The position numbers and the translations under genes were made by a program. From contig JBFMFO010000001.1 of assembly GCA_040754095.1 (NCBI GenBank), positions 159,462-223,461 on the forward strand: DNA of 64,000 bases, written 5' to 3'. The notes under the pieces were generated by a model. That model worked only from the letters and a program-made list of their open reading frames with translations, had not been told where the DNA came from and ran no database searches. Of this stretch, positions 54,274 through 63,803 are shown one piece after another. Position 1 is the stretch's first letter. Each line of letters begins with the position of its first letter. Source of the stretch: QYQD01 sp040754095 (lineage in GTDB: Bacteria > Desulfobacterota > QYQD01).

Positions 54274-54897
54274 TCACTTCCTTGAATCCCCATAAACGGG
54301 CTGAAATGATGACACTGCCTTTACAGTTCGATACAAGCTCGGTGAATGCTTTGCAGCTTTGTTTGAACTCCATAGCTCTTGAACAAAAGCAATCAGCTTG
54401 CCGTTATAGTCCGGACCTACCTTTGCAGTGCTCCCAGCCGGAGGCGCAAGAGCTTGACGCAATTGCCGTTTCCGGCATTTTTGGGCCAATTCGACAAGAA
54501 ACTGCTTGGGGACTTCGAGTTCGTCTGGGTTTTCTGGGAGATTCTTTTCCGAGAGACCCATGAAACGTGCAAAAGTTGTTCGATCCGCAAGCAGCCAGGC
54601 TTCTACTGTCCTTACCGCTACCCGGAATAGCAGGTTCTTCTGGATAGGAGCCGAAATCCACTCACTAATCAGGGTCGGTGCACATTCCGATCTGTCGAGG
54701 TCGGTCAAAATAAGGAAAGGCGTTCCTTTGGCCGCATTGTTGAAACCTTTGACATTTCTTTTCAAGTAGCCGAAGCCTCGCTGACTATAGCAGCTCCCTA
54801 TGTAATAGGAGCGACCGCATTGCTGGAGAATGCGCCGCATGACTGCTTCACTCAGATCGTCCTCGACAGCGAGGTGTATGGGAACGATTTCAGTCAT
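54274..54897 (-). CDS. DUF4276-like / TOPRIM-like protein paired with an ATPase
   Basis: The 207-residue protein has a TOPRIM-like pattern: an acidic start VEDDLSEAVMRRILQQ near residue 12, the DxD strand FLILTDLDRSECAP near 62, and RVAVRTVEAWLLADRTTF near 93, a motif I associate with DUF4276-type proteins. Such proteins occur next to SMC-like ATPases. Its start overlaps the ATPase stop by 8 bp, so the two are translationally coupled. A nuclease role in phage defence is a fair inference but not proven. Confidence 0.75.
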   Translation of the reverse strand: MTEIVPIHLAVEDDLSEAVMRRILQQCGRSYYIGSCYSQRGFGYLKRNVKGFNNAAKGTPFLILTDLDRSECAPTLISEWISAPIQKNLLFRVAVRTVEAWLLADRTTFARFMGLSEKNLPENPDELEVPKQFLVELAQKCRKRQLRQALAPPAGSTAKVGPDYNGKLIAFVQELWSSNKAAKHSPSLYRTVKAVSSFQPVYGDSRK

Positions 54898-56047
54898 TGA
54901 ATAGGCTTAATTGTCCAATATCTTTGGGTTCTGTCCTTGGCAGGGCGGCTTCGGCCACGCTGAAACCGCTTTCCAGTAATTGATGCACCTCAGCTATTTC
55001 GGCAGCCGGCTCGACTTTAGTCCCTTCTACACCGGGCGTAAGCAGCAACACCTCTTCTCCACCAATGCCCTTGTCGGACAGGAGATCATAGCTGTGCGTG
55101 CTTATTACGATCTGTCTCTTTTTCTTACTCTGCATCCGCCATATCAGCCCAGGAAGTTTACGTATTATCGCGGCATGAAGCGACAACTCGGGCTCCTCTA
55201 GAAGCAATAGGGAATCTCCTTCCAGCATGGACCAGAGAAAGCCGATAAGACGCAATGTCCCATCCGAGAACTGCTCCTCCGTCTGTTTCCCGGCGTGGGG
55301 ACGCCAATGCTCATAGACCGCCTCTAAATGGGGAATACCTCTTTCATCTTTGGTATCGGTGAGCTGCTTGAGCTGAGGAACCGCCAGCCGTAATGCCTTC
55401 TCAATTTTCCTGAGACGTGCCTTGCGGGTCTTTTCCGGCGTCTGCACTACCTGTTCCAGGAAAGTGCGGCCGAACGGGTCTTCAAAACCAGCCGGCGCCG
55501 GTCCCGCAAAAGCATCCGGATATCTCAGCAGTTGCGGCACCAGATGTGAATAGCCGATGGTCTGGAAGAACTCGGCCACATCTCTGAACAAAAAATTGGC
55601 GTTGATCTGCTCGATATGGGTCTGTGTCAGGCGCAGCTTATCCTCTCGGTCATGAGAATCCGGCCTGTTGAGAATCAGTTCTGCGCCTTTCCAAACCTTC
55701 TCATACTTGAGATACGGCTGGCGATAGCCCCTGCTTTCCTGTAAGATGCCAATCGCATACTGCCACACGGGATCATTGCCATTACCTTCCGCAAGGTGCA
55801 CTGCTATTTCCACCTGGGGATCCTTGCGGGCCGCAAGGCACCTTATTTTGGATATGCCGCCTCGATCACTCACTGCCTTCTGCAATCCACCTCCGGGTTT
55901 GGCAATATCCCGGAGAAATCGAAAGACATCAAGGAAGTTGGATTTTCCCGAGGCGTTTGGGCCGACCAGGAATACCCTCCTCCCCATACGGACGTCGACT
56001 GATCGGAAGTTCCGCCAGTTTTTAAGGATCGTTCGTGAGATGATCAT
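54890..56047 (-). CDS. RecF/SMC-like AAA ATPase
   Basis: The 385-residue ATPase has Walker A GPNASGKSNFLDVF near residue 29, an ABC-type signature SDGTLRLIGFLWS near 267, and Walker B LLLLEEPELSLHAA near 286, then ISTHSYDLL (H-loop). A helical insertion of about 200 residues lies between the two halves, as in AAA_21-type ATPases. It forms a two-gene unit with the TOPRIM-like gene. Related two-gene ATPase-nuclease units include several anti-phage systems (PARIS, AbiL). Confidence 0.9.
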   Translation of the reverse strand: MIISRTILKNWRNFRSVDVRMGRRVFLVGPNASGKSNFLDVFRFLRDIAKPGGGLQKAVSDRGGISKIRCLAARKDPQVEIAVHLAEGNGNDPVWQYAIGILQESRGYRQPYLKYEKVWKGAELILNRPDSHDREDKLRLTQTHIEQINANFLFRDVAEFFQTIGYSHLVPQLLRYPDAFAGPAPAGFEDPFGRTFLEQVVQTPEKTRKARLRKIEKALRLAVPQLKQLTDTKDERGIPHLEAVYEHWRPHAGKQTEEQFSDGTLRLIGFLWSMLEGDSLLLLEEPELSLHAAIIRKLPGLIWRMQSKKKRQIVISTHSYDLLSDKGIGGEEVLLLTPGVEGTKVEPAAEIAEVHQLLESGFSVAEAALPRTEPKDIGQLSLFND

Positions 56048-56371
56048 TATTTCACCTCCATTATTTTGAGGCTCTCTAAGAATCTTGGAAATCTTGAATC
56101 TTGTGAATCTTGGATACGTTGTTGATACGTTGACTTATCATTCCATGTCCTTTAACCCAAAAAGCAAAGAAAGCTGATAGCGCAAAAAGAGTGAAGAAGA
56201 AATATCACGAAATCAAACGGATGGTCAAGGATATTTCCGGATTCAGTGAACGGATATATGGATGCTTATTACTCCCTGGGATGTCATGTGAAGAAGGCAA
56301 TCGGCTTCTGGATAGAGCCATGCTTGTATTACTCCTTCTGAGCCTCTTGCAAAATTCTTATGATTCGGATT

Positions 56372-56488
56372 GGTCATTCCGGCGAACCCCGGATCAGAGT
56401 CCGGGGCAGGCGCCGGAATCCAGTGACTCCGACCAGATTAAGACACTCCTGGACACCGGTTTTCACCGGTGTGACGACTTTTGCAGGG
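56372..56488 (+). repeat. Dispersed CATTCCGGCG-type repeat (R7)
   Basis: GGTCATTCCGGCGAACCCCG, GGCGCCGGAATCCAGTGACT and TCCTGGACACCGGTTTTCAC with CGGTGTGACGAC. This is the well-known kind of inverted repeat found in many proteobacterial genomes. An open frame of 155 codons at 56191-56658 runs through it and is probably not a gene. Confidence 0.85.
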
Positions 56489-56665
56489 TCGTATGTCAAA
56501 ATTTTATTGAACACCAAAGGGGTCAATTTTCGTTGACAATCTACAGCCTTATGCCTGATAATCAAACAGTAGAATTGTTATTGATTAACCGGAACAATAA
56601 GCCGGCGAAAGGGGCCCCACCACATGCAGGAGAGAAAAATCGAACAAAAACGGTATAGGGAAAGC

Positions 56666-57592
56666 ATGAAGACGGCCAGGGCAATAACAGGCTTTTTTAT
56701 ATTTCTTTTCATTGGAATCTTAACGGCCGGCGGGTGTACTACAAATGAAGAGACGGTTATCGGGAAAAAAGCGGCTCCAGAAACGGTGGAAGACAAAAGA
56801 GAGGTGCTAAAACTGACTGTCCAGCCCTGCTGGAGTCCCCGGGACTCATTCACCATGTTTACGCCGCTGGCAGATTATTTATCAAGGGAAACGGGACTGA
56901 ATATAAAGCTGGTTGTCCTGGAAACAGAAAAAGATTTTCATGAGGCATTGGATACAGCGGCATTTACCCTGCAGGATGCCTTTTCCATATACGTGCACAA
57001 TAAAAAGATTGCTCTTTTCGATCCGTTAGCAATTGCCGTATCAGGAGACGGGAAGACTGAAGAAAGGGGGGTAATCATCGTCAGAGCAGATAGCTCTATT
57101 AAGGGCTTAAGCGATTTAAAAGGCAAGACATTTTTGTTTGGCGCCCCGCATAACACGCCAAAGTTCACCGGCGCATACATCACCCTGAAAGAGGCCGGGA
57201 TCGATCCCGGACGTGACCTGAAAGGCCATGAGTTCGGCGGGGACTGTGACGATAACGCCATGTCCGTATTTTTAGGGGAATACGATGCCGGCGCCGTATG
57301 TAAAGATTTTGTGGAGGGGCCGGAGGGTAAGAAGAGGTTCAACTTTAAAACTGACCTGAGGATTGTGGCCGATACCGTGCCCTTACCGAGCTGGATGCTG
57401 GCGGCCTCGAAGGATGTGGACAGGGAGGTGGTGGAAAAGGTCAGGAATGCCTTATTAAAAATAGGACCCCGAAGCCCCCTGGCTGAAGAAGTCCTGAAAG
57501 AGTGCGAATGGAGCGGATTTATAGCCGTTACCGGCAAGGAATTGTCACGCATCGATAACCTGGTTCGTAAGTATTCGATACCCGTACGGTGA
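56666..57592 (+). CDS. PhnD-like substrate-binding lipoprotein
   Basis: The start at MKTARAITGFFIFLF is chosen. The lipoprotein signal ends in LTAGGC, so Cys becomes lipid-modified. The 308-residue protein is the periplasmic-binding type of phosphate/phosphonate proteins (LKLTVQPCWSPRDSFTMFTPLADYLSRETG, SIKGLSDLKGKTFLFG). No ABC transporter permease or ATPase follows; instead the next gene is a sensor kinase 107 bp on. This suggests it serves as the sensor's ligand-binding partner rather than in uptake. The ligand is unknown. Confidence 0.85.
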   Translation: MKTARAITGFFIFLFIGILTAGGCTTNEETVIGKKAAPETVEDKREVLKLTVQPCWSPRDSFTMFTPLADYLSRETGLNIKLVVLETEKDFHEALDTAAFTLQDAFSIYVHNKKIALFDPLAIAVSGDGKTEERGVIIVRADSSIKGLSDLKGKTFLFGAPHNTPKFTGAYITLKEAGIDPGRDLKGHEFGGDCDDNAMSVFLGEYDAGAVCKDFVEGPEGKKRFNFKTDLRIVADTVPLPSWMLAASKDVDREVVEKVRNALLKIGPRSPLAEEVLKECEWSGFIAVTGKELSRIDNLVRKYSIPVR

Positions 57593-57699
57593 TATCAGCC
57601 CGGTGGACCCGTGTAGTGAAAAACCGGAGTAATAAAAGAGGCGGGGATAGATTATGGCGTACCTCATTAGCTCCCCAGAACTGACTTTCGGCGTGAGAT

Positions 57700-59934
57700 A
57701 TGAAGCTTAGGACAAAACTAGCCCTTGCCTTTACAGTAATAATAGTCGCTGTTACCGGAACTATTGCCTTCCTGTCCATCCGGCGCGAAACCGAAACTTT
57801 TAAAGAAGAGCTAAAAAAACAGGGCCTCATTCTGGCCAATACCCTGGCCGAGGAAAGCAGGGAGGCATTTATCATAGATAAGTTTGTTCACACTATGGAC
57901 TACATAGATAATATCTCAAAGCAGGATTACGTAGTCTATGCCATGGTCATGGACAGGAAAGGCCGGGTGAGGGTCCATAACGATCTTAACAAGGTAGGCA
58001 AGGTAATTAAGGACGCAGACCCTGTTCCGGATAATGTCCTTGCTACAGGCAAGCCGTATATCAGGATCACCGATTCCGGCGCAGAAGGCCGGTTATATGA
58101 CATAGGCGTACCGATTATGGTAGGGTCAGAGGTGGCTGGAGTGGCCCGTATCGGTTATTCTCTAAAAAGTATAGAGGCCTCCACGGCAAAAGGCAGCAGG
58201 CAGATAATCCTGATAACCATGGGCGGCATAATCGTCGGGGTCCTTTTTAAAATACTTTACAGCAGACAGTTGGTAAAACCCATCATCAAACTAAAAGAGG
58301 CAGCCAATGAGATCGCCGGCGGCCGCTTTGACACAAGAATAGAGGCCGTATCCCGGGACGAGATAGGCGAACTGGCCTCTGCTTTCAACCAGATGTCCAC
58401 CAATTTGAAAAACTCCCGTGACGAATTGATAGAGGCCAAGGGCTATACGGACAATATTATAAGATCCATCGTTGATGCCCTGATTGTAGTTGATGCGCAG
58501 GGAATGATAGAGACGGTGAACAGGGCCGCATTGGATATGTTGGGGTACAGCGCAGAGGAGATAGTCGGGTGGCCCGCAGATAAGATTCTCGTTGGAGACG
58601 CACCCCTCAGGGGAGAAGGATTGGATGAACTCATCGCTAAAGGTGAATTAAGGAATTGTGAGACGCTTTATAAGGCCAAAGACGGCAAAGAGATCCCCGT
58701 TCTTATCAGCGCCTCGGTAAGAAAGGACAGGGAGGGTAAGACCATACATATAGTCTCTACCGCCAGAGATATCACCGAGCGCAAAAAAATGGAAGAAAAT
58801 CTCCTGAAGGCCCAGAAGCTTGAATCAGTGGGCATTCTGGCGGGTGGTATTGCCCATGATTTCAATAACATCCTGACCGGAATTCTAGGCAATATCGGTC
58901 TGGCTATGATACATATGCAATCCGAAGACATAACATTTAAGAGGTTAGCCGCAGCGGAAAAAGCGGCCCTGCAGGCCAGGGATCTGACCCAACACCTGCT
59001 CACCTTTTCCAGGGGCGGAGCGCCGGTCAAGAAGGCAGCCTCGATTACAGAACTATTGAGGGATTCCGTCATGTTTGCGCTGACCGGTTCCAATGTCCAG
59101 TGTGAATTTTCCATCCCGGCCGATCTCCGGCCGCTTGACGTGGATGAAGGGCAGATAAATCAGGTTATCAATAACCTGATTGTCAACGCCCTGCAGGCCA
59201 TGCCGGAGGGCGGGACAATTAAAGTAGGGGCGGAAAATATAATCGTGGATGCCGGGCAGGGTCTGCCACTTAAAGAAGGAGCATATGTAAAAATATCTAT
59301 TGAAGATGAGGGGATCGGTATATCGAAGGCGCATCTTCAGAAGATATTTGATCCCTATTTCACTACCAAACAAAAAGGCAGCGGCCTGGGGCTCGCCATT
59401 ACCTATTCTATTGTCAGACAACATGGTGGATATATTGATGTAGAATCTGAGTTGGGGGTTGGGACGAGATTCTCTATCTATCTGCCTGCTTCTGCTGAAA
59501 GGATGGTGGCTGGAGGAAAGCCAAAGGAGGAGATAATCGGAGGAGAAGGAACGGTGCTCCTGATGGACGACGAAGAGGTAGTCAGAGATGTGGCCGGAGA
59601 GATGTTGAAACACATGGGATACACGGTGGAATTTGCCGAAGACGGCGTCGGGGCGATAGACCTGTATATAAAAGCGAGGTCGTCAGGCAGGCCTTTTGAT
59701 TTTGTCATCATGGATTTGACTATACCGGGAGGTATGGGCGGCAAGGAAGCTATCAAGAGATTACGGGAGATAAATCCTTCCGTCAAGGCGGTTGTATCCA
59801 GCGGCTATTCCAACGACCCGATTATGGCTGACTTCAGAAGCTACGGGTTCAGCGGTATCGTAGCCAAACCCTACAAAATAGAAGAACTGGGGAGGGTATT
59901 GGACACGGTCAGAAAAGGGCACGCCCCGGGTTAA
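57700..59934 (+). CDS. Hybrid sensor histidine kinase
   Basis: The 744-residue protein has a membrane segment at ~8-24, a periplasmic domain to ~165 (DYIDNISKQDYVVYAMVMDRKGR), a second membrane segment (~170-188), HAMP, a PAS domain (~245-365), HisKA with GGIAHDFNNILTGI near 383, HATPase (FDPYFTTKQKGSGLGLAI) and a receiver domain (VLLMDDEEVVRD, phospho-Asp in VIMDLTIPGG near 668). It follows the PhnD-like gene and ends 16 bp before the convergent ppiD-like gene. The output regulator is not adjacent. Confidence 0.92.
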   Translation: MKLRTKLALAFTVIIVAVTGTIAFLSIRRETETFKEELKKQGLILANTLAEESREAFIIDKFVHTMDYIDNISKQDYVVYAMVMDRKGRVRVHNDLNKVGKVIKDADPVPDNVLATGKPYIRITDSGAEGRLYDIGVPIMVGSEVAGVARIGYSLKSIEASTAKGSRQIILITMGGIIVGVLFKILYSRQLVKPIIKLKEAANEIAGGRFDTRIEAVSRDEIGELASAFNQMSTNLKNSRDELIEAKGYTDNIIRSIVDALIVVDAQGMIETVNRAALDMLGYSAEEIVGWPADKILVGDAPLRGEGLDELIAKGELRNCETLYKAKDGKEIPVLISASVRKDREGKTIHIVSTARDITERKKMEENLLKAQKLESVGILAGGIAHDFNNILTGILGNIGLAMIHMQSEDITFKRLAAAEKAALQARDLTQHLLTFSRGGAPVKKAASITELLRDSVMFALTGSNVQCEFSIPADLRPLDVDEGQINQVINNLIVNALQAMPEGGTIKVGAENIIVDAGQGLPLKEGAYVKISIEDEGIGISKAHLQKIFDPYFTTKQKGSGLGLAITYSIVRQHGGYIDVESELGVGTRFSIYLPASAERMVAGGKPKEEIIGGEGTVLLMDDEEVVRDVAGEMLKHMGYTVEFAEDGVGAIDLYIKARSSGRPFDFVIMDLTIPGGMGGKEAIKRLREINPSVKAVVSSGYSNDPIMADFRSYGFSGIVAKPYKIEELGRVLDTVRKGHAPG

Positions 59935-59949
59935 AATCCCCCGGCAGTC

Positions 59950-61851
59950 TTACCGGTACTTCTCAAATTCCTCGCCGTACTCAATCTCAGCCTTCTTCTT
60001 TAACCCTTCCAGCCACCCTTTTAAGATGACGTCCCTTTGCATAAGGAGGAGTTTTTCCTTTATGGCGTCTTTCTGCGTCTCGTAAAGCTCCTTCGGGGCC
60101 TCTTTAGCGCCGGCCAGGCTCACAACATAAAAGGCGTCCCCTGTTCTGACCGGTTGCCGGATATACGGATGGGCCGGTGTCAGCATGGACAGTTCCTGTG
60201 CCGCCTCTGCGAACGGCAACTCTTTCCCGGAAAGGGCGGTTGGAGCCATATACCCGGTCTCGCGCGCCGAAAACCTGTATTTGTGAATCAGATCGGAAAA
60301 TTGTTGCCCGCCCTTAAGGCCGGATATAAATTTCTTGGCCTCTGATTCGGCCAGTTTTGCGGCCTGATTCTCCGTGAAGTCTGCTTTTACCTTTACTTCG
60401 ATCTCCTCAAATTTTGGTATAAATGACTCCCTTCTCTCGATGACCTCACAGACAAAATAACCCTGTGGCAGTTTAATCAAAGAGCTTATCTCTCCCCTTT
60501 TCAGGGCCAGGGCGGCGCGGTTAAAGCCTGCCTCGCGGCCTACCCCTTCCACTTCATCCTGTTCAGAAAAAAAACCGGTCTCTGTCAGAGGAAGGTTTTG
60601 CGCCCTTGCGTATCTGTCGAGACCGCCTGCGCGTATAATCTGTTCGTATGTCCTTGCCGCCTCAGCCATTGCGGCCTCCCGGACCTTATCTTCAGTCAGG
60701 ACCTTTTTGATATCCGCAGCCACTGCGGCCAGAGGTTTTACCGCGGAGGTGACGACCTCGGTCACTTTTATAATATGCAGCCCGGCCTTGCTCCTCACCA
60801 CCGGGCTGATGCCTCCCTTTTCCAGGGAAAAGACCACCCTCTCCAAAGAGGGATCCGTAGTCCCCTGTTGCAGGTAACCAAGGTCTCCTCCCCTGACGGC
60901 GCTTTTGTCTTCGGAAAACTGCCTGGCCAGCGCCGCGAAATCCCCGCCGGATCTGACCTTCTTAAGCGCCTCTTCGGCCCTGGTCTGGACTCCGGTCATC
61001 TCTTCATCTGTCGCTGACGGCTTCAGGGCAAAAAAGATATGGCTTACCCTTCGCCTTTCCGGTTCTCTAAATGCCTCCGTATTACTTTCATAGTAGTTCT
61101 CTACCTCTGCCGGCGACACATTGACCTTAGGCGCATAGTCCTTGAAAAGAAAACGGGCCAGCCGCACCCGCACCCGGGCCGGCACACGATAATCCTCCTG
61201 ATGGCCGGTAAAATACTGCCGGAGAGCAGGCGTCTCCACTTTGACCTGGTTCTTAAAAGCCGCCGCCGTAAACGGGACGTAGGCCAGATTTATCCGGCGA
61301 TTGGCGTACTGAAAGGTGTTCCAGACCTCGTCATCCGATACCTTGGCCAACCGGCCCAGCGTATCTGCCACCTTGGCCCAGAGAAGCTCCTTACGCAACT
61401 CCTCTTCAAAGGCAGCCGGGGTCAGACGTGCATTTTCCAGAACCCCCCGGTACCTTTCCTCGCTAAACCGGCCCCCTTCATTGAATACCGGCATGCTGCG
61501 GATATACTCGTTGATCTCTTCATCGCTCACCCGGATATCCAGACCCGCCGCGCCTTCCTGCGCCAGGACGTCCCTTATAATACCGTCCAGAACCACTTTA
61601 TCCAGGTTCATCTTCTTAAGCAGGTCCCCGGAGAGGGCGTCCCCGTAGATCTGCTGATAGTTTTTCAGGGCGTTATTATAGGCCCTCTGGTAATCAGCCC
61701 TGGTTATAATCAGGCCGTTTACTTCCGCCACCATGTCGGCGCGCCGGGCGCGTATGGTGCCCACACCCCAGAAGATAAAGACCAGGATGACGGCTCCCAG
61801 GATGATCTTGATAAGCCAGGCACGGGTGTGCCTACGCATAAAGTCGAGCAT
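59950..61851 (-). CDS. ppiD: PpiD/SurA-type peptidyl-prolyl isomerase
   Basis: The 633-residue protein has an N-terminal membrane anchor (WLIKIILGAVILVFIFWGVG), a SurA-type N-domain, a parvulin rotamase (~265-360: ARQFSEDKSAVRGGDLGYL, GLHIIKVTEV) and a long C-terminal part with a second, degenerate parvulin-like region. The anchored form is PpiD, which helps envelope proteins fold at the inner membrane. It starts 15 bp after the aconitase stop, so both appear in one operon. Confidence 0.9.
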   Translation of the reverse strand: MLDFMRRHTRAWLIKIILGAVILVFIFWGVGTIRARRADMVAEVNGLIITRADYQRAYNNALKNYQQIYGDALSGDLLKKMNLDKVVLDGIIRDVLAQEGAAGLDIRVSDEEINEYIRSMPVFNEGGRFSEERYRGVLENARLTPAAFEEELRKELLWAKVADTLGRLAKVSDDEVWNTFQYANRRINLAYVPFTAAAFKNQVKVETPALRQYFTGHQEDYRVPARVRVRLARFLFKDYAPKVNVSPAEVENYYESNTEAFREPERRRVSHIFFALKPSATDEEMTGVQTRAEEALKKVRSGGDFAALARQFSEDKSAVRGGDLGYLQQGTTDPSLERVVFSLEKGGISPVVRSKAGLHIIKVTEVVTSAVKPLAAVAADIKKVLTEDKVREAAMAEAARTYEQIIRAGGLDRYARAQNLPLTETGFFSEQDEVEGVGREAGFNRAALALKRGEISSLIKLPQGYFVCEVIERRESFIPKFEEIEVKVKADFTENQAAKLAESEAKKFISGLKGGQQFSDLIHKYRFSARETGYMAPTALSGKELPFAEAAQELSMLTPAHPYIRQPVRTGDAFYVVSLAGAKEAPKELYETQKDAIKEKLLLMQRDVILKGWLEGLKKKAEIEYGEEFEKYR

Positions 61852-61865
61852 ATAACCTTTCCTCC

Positions 61866-63803
61866 CTACAGTGTCTCACGAACGTAATTGAGCAGCCCCC
61901 CGGCCAGAAGGACATCCCTCTCCCGTTTCTGAACAGTCAGGTTGACCATAAAATGGTGCCCTTGCGTCTCGTTAATAATACGGACCGGCTGTTCAGAAAG
62001 GATCTGCTTCCTGATATCCGGGATAGCCAGGCGATCATCCGCCTGAATGGAATCATAATCCTCCTTTTTCAGGAACACCAGGGGCAATATGCCGAAGTTA
62101 ATCAGGTTGCTCCTGTGTATACGGGCGAAGGACAGGACCAGCACGGCCTTTATACCGAGGTACATAGGCCCCAGGGCGGCATGCTCGCGGCTGGAACCCT
62201 GGCCGTAATTCATGCCCCCGACAATGAACCCGCCGCCGGCCTCCCTGGCCCGGTCATAAAAGGCGGGATCGACCTGGCTGAAGATATAGCGGGAAATGGC
62301 CGGGATATTGGAGCGGAGCGCGGTGATCCTGGCCCCGGCCGGGAGGATGTGGTCGGTGGTAACATCATGGCCCAGTTTAATCAGGACCGGCCCGGTCAAT
62401 GCAGAGGGCAGGGCCTCCCGCCCGGGCAGGGGCTGGATATTAGGCCCGCGCATAATCTCTGTTCCCTCAGCCCTGGAAGGCTCCAGGGGTGGGATAATAA
62501 GCCTGTCATTTATCATGTAGCGTCGCGGGATGGCTACCTTGACCGGCTCACCCAGGTTCCGGGGATCTGTGAGCGCCCCGGTCAAGGCCGTGGCCGCGGC
62601 CACTTCCGGGCCGGCCAGATAGACAGAGGCGGTTTTTGTCCCGCAACGCCCCTCAAAGTTGCGATTAAAGGTACGGAGACTTACCCCGCCGGTGGGCGGG
62701 GCCTGTCCCATGCCGATGCAGGGGCCACAGGTATTCTCCAGAATCCGGGCCCCGGAGGCAATAAGGTCACTCAAATAGCCCTTCCTGGCCAGCATGGCCA
62801 GAACCTGCCGGGAACCGGGCGAGATGACCAGACTTACATCTGGATGGACGGTCTTCCCCCTTAATATTTCTGCCACCGTGGCCAAGTCTTTATAAGATGA
62901 GTTGGTGCAACTGCCGATGGCCACCTGATCAACTTTCAGTCCCTGCAATTCTGAAACCGGACAGACCTGGTCCGGCATGTGCGGCCGGGCCACCAGGGGA
63001 ACCAGCCGGCTTAAGTCTATCTCTACGACCTCATCATAGACCGCGCCTTCATCTGCCGCCAGCGGAGCAAAGGAACCGCCCCTCCCCTGCGCCCTCAGAA
63101 ACGTCCGGGTGACCTCATCGCCTGGAAATACAGAGGTAGTAGCCCCGGTCTCCGCGCCCATATTGGTGATCGTGGCCCGCTCCGGTACGGATAGCTGTGC
63201 TATGCCGTCACCGCCGTACTCGAATATCCTCCCCACACCTCCCTTGACCGTAACCCGCCGGAGCAATTCCAGGACAATATCTTTGGCTGTGACCCACGGG
63301 GCCATTTCCCCGGTCAGCCTGACCAGTACAATCCGGGGCATAAGCAGGTGGAAAGGATATCCGGCCATGGCCAGGGCCACATCCAGGCCGCCCGCGCCGA
63401 TAGCCAGCATCCCCAGGCCGCCGCCGGTGGGCGTGTGGCTGTCCGAACCGAGGAGCGTCTTCCCGGGTACGCCAAAGCGTTCCAGATGGACCTGATGGCA
63501 GATACCGTTACCGGGCCGCGAGAAGTACAGACCATAGCGGGCCGCTATGCTCTGCAGGAAACGATGATCATCGGCATTCTCAAAACCGACCTGCAGGGTG
63601 TTGTGATCGATATAACTTACGGAAAGTTCCGTTTTGACCCTGGGGATGCCGATGGCCTCAAACTGCAGATAGGCCATAGTTCCGGTGGAATCCTGCGTCA
63701 GGGTCTGGTCGATACGCAGGCTTATCTCCTCCCCCGGCGTCAAATCCCCCTCTACCAGGTGACGTTTTATGATCTTCTCGGCTACAGATAAATGCATACG
63801 CAA
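61866..63803 (-). CDS. Aconitate hydratase (short bacterial type)
   Basis: The 645-residue protein has the iron-sulfur ligands in GSCTNSSYKDL near residue 310 and NTCGPCIGMGQ near 370. Other motifs are GSDSHTPTGGGLGML, FNRNFEGRCG and the C-terminal swivel part GMNYGQGSSREHAALGP. The length of ~640 marks the shorter putative aconitase clade found in Deltaproteobacteria and others, rather than AcnA or AcnB. Converts citrate and isocitrate; could also act on related acids. It is the upstream gene of the ppiD-like gene. Confidence 0.92.
   Translation of the reverse strand: MRMHLSVAEKIIKRHLVEGDLTPGEEISLRIDQTLTQDSTGTMAYLQFEAIGIPRVKTELSVSYIDHNTLQVGFENADDHRFLQSIAARYGLYFSRPGNGICHQVHLERFGVPGKTLLGSDSHTPTGGGLGMLAIGAGGLDVALAMAGYPFHLLMPRIVLVRLTGEMAPWVTAKDIVLELLRRVTVKGGVGRIFEYGGDGIAQLSVPERATITNMGAETGATTSVFPGDEVTRTFLRAQGRGGSFAPLAADEGAVYDEVVEIDLSRLVPLVARPHMPDQVCPVSELQGLKVDQVAIGSCTNSSYKDLATVAEILRGKTVHPDVSLVISPGSRQVLAMLARKGYLSDLIASGARILENTCGPCIGMGQAPPTGGVSLRTFNRNFEGRCGTKTASVYLAGPEVAAATALTGALTDPRNLGEPVKVAIPRRYMINDRLIIPPLEPSRAEGTEIMRGPNIQPLPGREALPSALTGPVLIKLGHDVTTDHILPAGARITALRSNIPAISRYIFSQVDPAFYDRAREAGGGFIVGGMNYGQGSSREHAALGPMYLGIKAVLVLSFARIHRSNLINFGILPLVFLKKEDYDSIQADDRLAIPDIRKQILSEQPVRIINETQGHHFMVNLTVQKRERDVLLAGGLLNYVRETL

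Noticed and set aside
56191..56658. 155-codon open frame on the plus strand
   Set aside because: It runs through a common inverted repeat and has no family-like sequence.
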